From Berberis thunbergii (lineage: Eukaryota; Streptophyta; Magnoliopsida; Ranunculales; Berberidaceae): a stretch of 64,000 bases of DNA. The position numbers and the translations under genes were made by a program. The notes below the pieces were generated by a model, which saw only the letters and a list, made by a program, of their open reading frames with translations, made no database searches and was not told where the DNA came from. The stretch lies in NCBI GenBank assembly GCA_003290165.1, contig QNQO01000685.1, forward strand, positions 310,001-374,000, in the 5' to 3' direction. Positions 59,040 to 64,000 of this stretch are shown piece after piece (positions within the stretch are counted from its first letter, which is position 1; the number at the start of each line of letters is the position of its first letter).

Positions 59040-60030
59040 TATTTTTTTGCACAAGTACACTATAGAAATTATCTATTTTTGCAAACATATTACTAGAATA
59101 CTCAAACTTGTAATTATCAATTACTAGAAGCACAAAGATGTTGACAATCCATATTTTTCTTTTCTTCTTCATGACAGATGCTTGTGGTGTTGAATTGTTC
59201 TGGTGATGTTTGATCTTCTGTTCTTCCCCACCAACCAAAACTTTGATAAATAAAATAATTGATGCAAATATTTTCAAAAAAAAATTAAGCAGAATTAGTT
59301 AATACAAAAACATAGAACATTTTGTTGCGTTTTGTTGGAGGAGTCGAAGATGAAGTAGAACCACTAACAGGCAAATAGTAGACCAAACAAAGAAGCTCCA
59401 AGTTAATTCCGTTCAACAAGTTTCTTCTTTCATGGAGAGTTGCGGCTAGGGTTCAACAAGGAAAAACACCATTCCAGGCCACCGTCAAGCAAGGAAAAAC
59501 ATCGTTCCAGGCCGTAGTCAAGATAGAACGCCTTTCAGGCCCCTCTATGTTGGTCGCTGTAACAACCCTGACTCCCTGTTTTGGCTAGTGCAGGCCTATC
59601 TAGGAATATAGCATCTGTTTCCCCAAGCAGAAAGTGGAATCGATTCAAGTGGCAGCTAGGTTTCAGCAAGATACACAGTTCAGGCCGCCGTCAAGCTTGG
59701 CCAGTGTCACAACAGGACGCCACTAGTCTCTTTGCTGGTCGCTCTGTCCTGCCTTGTCGCTTGGCCCTGTCTATCGACCTATGGTCGGTGTGCGTGTTCA
59801 TGGTTTTTTTTGCATGACGACTAATCAGGTCACCTTTGTACCGTCCTCTATGGTGGGGGAGCAAGGGAAGGGGGCATCGAAGGCACGCCTAACCCTTCGT
59901 TTGCCCAGATCCTTGGGAAATTTTTGGTTGAGGAGATTACAGATACACACGTTGAGGGACTAGATTCCGCAAAGATGGGGAGTCAGCAATTGGAATTACG
60001 GCATCGGATGAAGTACGTGGGGAAGCTTTC

Positions 60031-61061
60031 ATGGAGAAACATGTGATTGTACTAAAGTTATCTAGATATAGGCCAGCTATAGAAGATATTTGGGATTCGA
60101 TTCACAGAACTTGGGGTTTCCTAGGCAATTTCTCGCTAGGACTACTCAATCAACGACAAGTTTTAGTCCGTCTTGAATCCGAGGCGGAAGCAAAGAAAGT
60201 GTTGTCGAGGGATTCTTTTTTGATTCGTGGAGTTAGATTCAAAGCTTTCCGCTGGTACGATGGTTTCGGTCTGAAAGCAGATCTGATATCGGTTCCATTA
60301 TGGGTAGAGTTGCCTAACTTGCGTTTGCATTTATTTCATCATACTCTTTTGAAAGTAATTGTGAACTCTTTTGGTGGTTTTTTGTGCATGGATGATCATA
60401 CTCGATGTTTATCACGCCCGGGTTCTGCCCGTGTTTGTGTGGAGATGTCTTTGGCGGATAAACTACCTAATAGAATTTGGATAGACAGGGCTAAAAATAG
60501 GGGCTTTTGGCAGAAAATTGAATACCTGAGGTTCAAATATTGTGAGGCATCAAGAGGAATTTTGCAGGAAAAAGTTAGGTCTCAAGGGCAATGTGAAAGC
60601 ATCCTATGTGGTAAACGAAGAGAATAATGAGAAACAAAAGGTGGAAGCTAAAGTTGTCAAACAACAATATGTTCTGTGTGGCTTATAAAAATAAAGTTAC
60701 AAAATCAGAGGTTGGCACGAGTGGTGCAAAAAACAATATGGGGGAGGAAATCAAGAAGGGAGTGGGTGCGGAGAAACCAGTGACCAAAGAGCCGATGAAT
60801 TTATTATTGTCGAACAAGTTTGAGATGCTTACAAGGGATAATGTTGAAGATGAGAGTAATCAAACAAAGAATTTTTCGGCTAGTAAAGAAAAGGCTACCG
60901 CCAGTGACATATTCGTACAAGAAACAACAGAGGAAGGCCTTAAAAAGGCGGAATACACAGCTAGTGAGATTGAAAAAGCGAAGCAAGGAGACTCAACTAA
61001 TCATGATGATCTAGGCAGACCGGGGACAACAAGTAAGAAGACAAATCCTAAATTCAGGTAA
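60031..61061 (+). pseudogene. DUF4283/CCHC ORF1-like protein, copy 2, broken at the zinc knuckle
   Basis: From ATG 60031 (MEKHVIVLKLSRYRPAIEDI) the DUF4283 domain is intact and closely matches copy 1. At the knuckle, 17 bases present in copy 1 are missing (FKYC then EASRGILQ), which destroys the C-x2-C motif and shifts the frame; the first frame ends at 60627. The second part (NMFCVAYKNKVTKSEVGTSG onward) continues in another frame to the terminal TSKKTNPKFR at 61061. No functional RNA-binding protein is expected. Confidence 0.75.
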
Positions 61062-61120
61062 CTGATAAAGATAATACAGGTAGAATGCAACTGCTTATTA
61101 GAACCTTGTAGGGATGTTAG

Positions 61121-62002
61121 TAGGGGTGGGCACGGGACGGGATGGGACGAGATAGACCCATCCCTATCCCATCCTGTTCATACAGCATTGGGTTGGGACG
61201 GGATGGGAAAAACCTCATCTCGACCTCGTCCCATCCCAAACGGGTTTGGGATGGGATCAGCGTGCTCTCATTTTTTTTTTTACAAATTACTGCTTACCCA
61301 AGACCCAATTTGCTTAGTTGAAAATAGGCAAAGGCAATTCGTAGAACTACACATAAATGATAGCCTTAGATTGAGTATGCAACATCATAATAAACTACTA
61401 TAAATGATGGCTGAAATTCACTATGTAATTAAGATTTCTGCAGAGTTTTGAATGACTAAGAGGTGGACAGTATAATGGCAATGGTGGACCTGCTCTACTA
61501 TTTCAAATAGTGAACAAAAGGATTAGTAGATTTGGGGTGCTAAGAAGAATGTTTCATTATTGCTTCAAAAAAAAGTCATTAAATTCATTGTCTTGACACG
61601 AAATAAAACTCTCCACTGTAGTTAGCAATCCCATTTTGAGTTTTAAAGAGTTTGCAATTAAATAATTAATTTAGAATTCTAGAAATAAACCAATATCAAG
61701 TAATTGCAGATATAGACTAATATCAATTACACTGATTTCAACTAAATTCATTTTTCTTCAATTACACTAATATTACAATTTTAAAATAAATAAATAAATA
61801 AAATATTAATAATAAATATTAGCTCGGGACGGGACGGGATTGGCGGGATTGAAAATCTTCATCCCATCCCATCCCATTCTAGATCGGGACGGGACGGGAT
61901 CGGGATGGAATAATTCAATCCCATTAAGACCCGAAAAAATCGGGACGAGATGGGATGAGATTGGGACGAGAACGGGATCACGGGATGGGATGCCCACCCC
62001 TA
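61121..62002. mobile_element. Non-autonomous hAT-type TIR element, copy C, with paralogous empty site
   Basis: 882 bp with TAGGGGTGGGCA at the left and TGCCCACCCCTA at the right, flanked by GATGTTAG (61113-61120) and GATGCTAG (62003-62010). The corresponding place in retroposon copy 1 (about 55087-55105, minus strand) reads GGGATGCTAGATTAGTGC without interruption, confirming insertion with an 8-bp duplication. The arms are repeats of GGGACGGGAT; the centre is AT-rich. It is the same family as 2534 and 7125. Confidence 0.95.
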
Positions 62003-62500
62003 GATGCTAGATTAGTGCTAGCATTCAATGGTTTCTATATCATGATTAATTTTGTTTCGATACTTTACGACGACTTCTCATACATCCTGGGGCTCATATT
62101 AGGTATAAATCAGGTCATGAGAATGCTTAAATGATTGATTGGTAATTCTGAGGAAGAAAAATTACGGCAGGTCTATCATACAATCACTTGAGTAGCAGAA
62201 CAATTTACAATGTTACTCCCTAACCTGGAGACGGTGAATCTAAAACTAATTAGGTTCTTTGTTGAAGCTTTGAAACAAGTTTATTGTTTTGTAGATGATG
62301 AAATGAGTGAACATATGAACGATTGTAAATTTTATCATCATCTTTTTTAATATAAGGATCGGGAATCTTAAAAACCCCACCTCACTTTCCAAAAAAAAAA
62401 GAATAATAATAATAATACAAAAACATGATGACATCTTTGATTCATAAAGTACATAAATCTTTCCAGAACTATACGTACTATCTGTAGAAATCATTTAATT

Positions 62501-63499
62501 TCAAACATAAAATGATTCCAATTGAACATCCTTCCCCGTCAAAGGAATATAATCTCCTGTATAACCTTCCAGGTGATCTGCCAGGCATGATTTGTCGATA
62601 CTCTCATGGTGGTATGCTTTGCAAACGAAGTAGATGACCGATTGCATCACAAGACCAAGGTGAATCAACATGCAGAGCAACACGACTAGTAAAACCCCAA
62701 AACCCAGCCTACCCATCCTACCGAACTGAAATCCATATACAACTAGTCTCTGAAAAGCGATTTGTATAGCAAAAAAGGAGACATTAATCTTCAGAAAGAT
62801 TGCAGTTGCAACCCATCTCTTACCTTTGATCAAGTCCATGCTCTTCATCATGGCTTTAAATCCATACGTGTCTTCCAATACCGAAATCACACTAGCTAGG
62901 TGCCATACAAGGTTCACATAGACAAATCCAATGACGTAAAGGATGGCAAGGGTGATAAAAATTGGAGTGAAAGCTGAGGAGAAAACGAAGAGTACTATGA
63001 TAGCCATTAAGAGTCCGAATGCTAGAAGGTTGTAAAGAAATATTGCGAAAAAGTTCCATATGAAAGTCACCATGAGCCTCTTCCATACTTTGGGTACAAC
63101 ACTCATGACCTTCTTGAAGGTCACTTCTTTACCGGTATAGATGGAAGCAACAGTATAGACAATACCAGACGTTGATAGGAGGGATAAGACGACAAGAAAA
63201 ACAAAGTATGCACCCTTGAACAGCCAGTAAGTAATCCAGTCAGACGTTATTTTGCTGGCTATCCTATTGTACATAGGACTATTCTGCCGATAATGGTGTA
63301 AAGAGTATTCTTCATAGCGGATGTTACGGAAGAGGAAGTGTGATACTTCGATTTGAGCTAAGAAGATAAAGGATAGAGGGAGGATCAAAGCAAAGGTGAG
63401 CTTGAAGAAAATCTTCTTCCATGAGAAGATGATCTTATATGCTTCTCCATACATACCGAACATGCCCAAGAACTGAAGTTCTTCGGGTTCTCTATCCAT
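62501..63499 (-). CDS. Plant multi-pass membrane protein (At4g19950/At5g44860-like), function unknown
   Basis: A single exon of 332 aa. The open frame extends 39 bases upstream only through a TTG, so ATG 63499 (MDREPEELQFLGMFGMYGEA) is the start and agrees with family members. Six hydrophobic segments lie at about residues 30-50, 94-120, 143-173, 177-205, 230-250 and 266-293. Between them are family words such as GKEVTFKKVMSVVPKVWKRL, VLEDTYGFKAMMKS and YFVCKAYHHESIDKSCL; the tail is TGDYIPLTGKDVQLESFYV. Homologues are often labelled polyadenylate-binding-protein-binding, but no biochemical role is established. The frame is intact and nothing suggests decay. A retroposon target duplication begins 74 bp beyond the stop (62413-62426), so the 3' UTR or poly(A) site may use transposon sequence. 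Upstream neighbours lie outside the window. Confidence 0.9.
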   Translation of the reverse strand: MDREPEELQFLGMFGMYGEAYKIIFSWKKIFFKLTFALILPLSFIFLAQIEVSHFLFRNIRYEEYSLHHYRQNSPMYNRIASKITSDWITYWLFKGAYFVFLVVLSLLSTSGIVYTVASIYTGKEVTFKKVMSVVPKVWKRLMVTFIWNFFAIFLYNLLAFGLLMAIIVLFVFSSAFTPIFITLAILYVIGFVYVNLVWHLASVISVLEDTYGFKAMMKSMDLIKGKRWVATAIFLKINVSFFAIQIAFQRLVVYGFQFGRMGRLGFGVLLVVLLCMLIHLGLVMQSVIYFVCKAYHHESIDKSCLADHLEGYTGDYIPLTGKDVQLESFYV

Positions 63500-64000
63500 G
63501 ATTTCTTTCTTTCCTTCTTTCTCTGATAGAGATGACAAAGGAAGAAAGATTGATTGTGGAATTTGCCCTACTCACATTGGTTTAAAATGTTCAATGATAT
63601 GGAAAATGTTGAGAGAGACTTTGATTTTTCAAAGTCAAGTAAGCAATTTAAAAGACTTTTTTGGGCGAACTAATCCATGAAAGCTTGGCTTTAAATGCAA
63701 AAAAAAGCCTAGTAATTGTCTTTAATTAATGGGTTATTTCTATCTGTTAAACACTTCCGGCCAGCACCATAAAGCTCTTTTATCTTTTATTTTTCTAACC
63801 CATCTTTCACTCTAACCCATTTTTCAAGCAATTAGTACTTTCATACAATTTTTCTTTGTGTCGCACAAATCAGAAAAAAAAAAAGAGCATCACATCAATG
63901 TTTTATAGGTTTAATCTTGATTAAGAAAAATGCTGAAAGTGAAATATATCGAGTGGGTGTCTTATTATCAGAGTTTCGGTATATACCGGAATATTTTTCG
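63500..64000 (-). promoter_or_regulatory. Upstream region of the membrane-protein gene
   Basis: It contains a short pyrimidine-rich leader when read on the minus strand (TCTTTCCTTCTTTCTCTG on the plus strand at about 63506-63525 is its purine-rich complement) and AT-rich sequence. No specific motif or start site could be fixed. Confidence 0.35.

Larger units (their letters stand above)
59314..62412 (+). mobile_element. RT-less LINE-like retroposon, copy 2, with perfect 14-bp TSD
   Basis: TAATACAAAAACAT stands on both sides (59300-59313 and 62413-62426). The unit has the same layout as copy 1: G+C-richer 5' leader, DUF4283 frame (60031 on), the KKTNPKFR C-terminus, a long 3' region and an A-run tail (62391-62412). 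A hAT-type element (61121-62002) interrupts its 3' region. Without that insertion it is about 2.2 kb. Relative to copy 1 it lacks about 640 bp near its ORF end, with the join at a short AAGT/AAG repeat, and has an enlarged leader. No reverse transcriptase is encoded. Confidence 0.85.

Noticed and set aside
58866..59277. Leu- and Ile-rich open frames over 58.9-59.3 kb
   Set aside because: Same cause: microsatellite translation.
63500..63538. Thirteen extra N-terminal codons on the membrane protein
   Set aside because: They would need a TTG start; ATG 63499 matches the family start.
1..64000. CRISPR arrays, operons, prophage or other prokaryotic systems
   Set aside because: No regularly spaced repeats or prokaryotic gene layout; the window is plant nuclear DNA.

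Overview
This is a nuclear window from a dicotyledonous plant with a transposon-rich genome. The evidence is AT-rich sequence, GT-AG/GC-AG split genes with long introns, plant-type gene families (a J-domain/DnaJ-X chaperone, a U-box/ARM E3 ligase, RABC1, a YUCCA relic, a plant multi-pass membrane protein) and plant transposon classes. No species is claimed. || Host genes, left to right: (1) a DnaJ protein on the minus strand, ten coding exons between 10820 and 17650, 384 aa, with three GC-AG introns; (2) a single-exon U-box/armadillo E3 ligase on the plus strand, 23937-25169, 410 aa, preceded by a three-codon uORF whose stop overlaps the main start; (3) a RABC1 small GTPase on the minus strand, six coding exons between 28047 and 43834, 207 aa, with an 11.7-kb first coding intron full of transposon debris; (4) a single-exon six-span membrane protein on the minus strand, 62501-63499, 332 aa. 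They are unrelated housekeeping, signalling and trafficking genes, not an operon or cluster. || The rest is mobile or decayed DNA. 1-2166: right part of a hAT element whose transposase is interrupted by one visible stop. 2534-3267, 7125-7634 and 61121-62002: three copies of one hAT-type TIR family. About 3280-7100: a decayed MULE with FAR1-like transposase and OTU-like segments. 7640-9500: other transposon-protein relics. 26.2-27.3 kb: a tandem duplication, one copy of which carries a small insertion. 29-43 kb (RABC1 introns): TIR elements, L1 pieces and an RTE-type LINE. 45.2-45.5 kb: fused chloroplast rpl2 and mitochondrial rps3 fragments. 47.1-48.5 kb: probable LTR. 48654-52148: a complete CACTA element carrying what looks like a captured host exon. 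52.8 and 53.6 kb: tRNA-type SINEs. 53.1-54.6 kb: a broken YUCCA-like flavin monooxygenase. || The most unusual part is 54.7-62.4 kb. Two copies of a retroposon encode only a DUF4283/CCHC (L1 ORF1-like) protein and have no reverse transcriptase. They are head-to-head, each flanked by its own target-site duplication, with a TIR element, a microsatellite and a perfect-stem hairpin element between them. One copy preserves the empty site of the hAT-type element inserted in the other. All family names are by recognition only; no database search was run.
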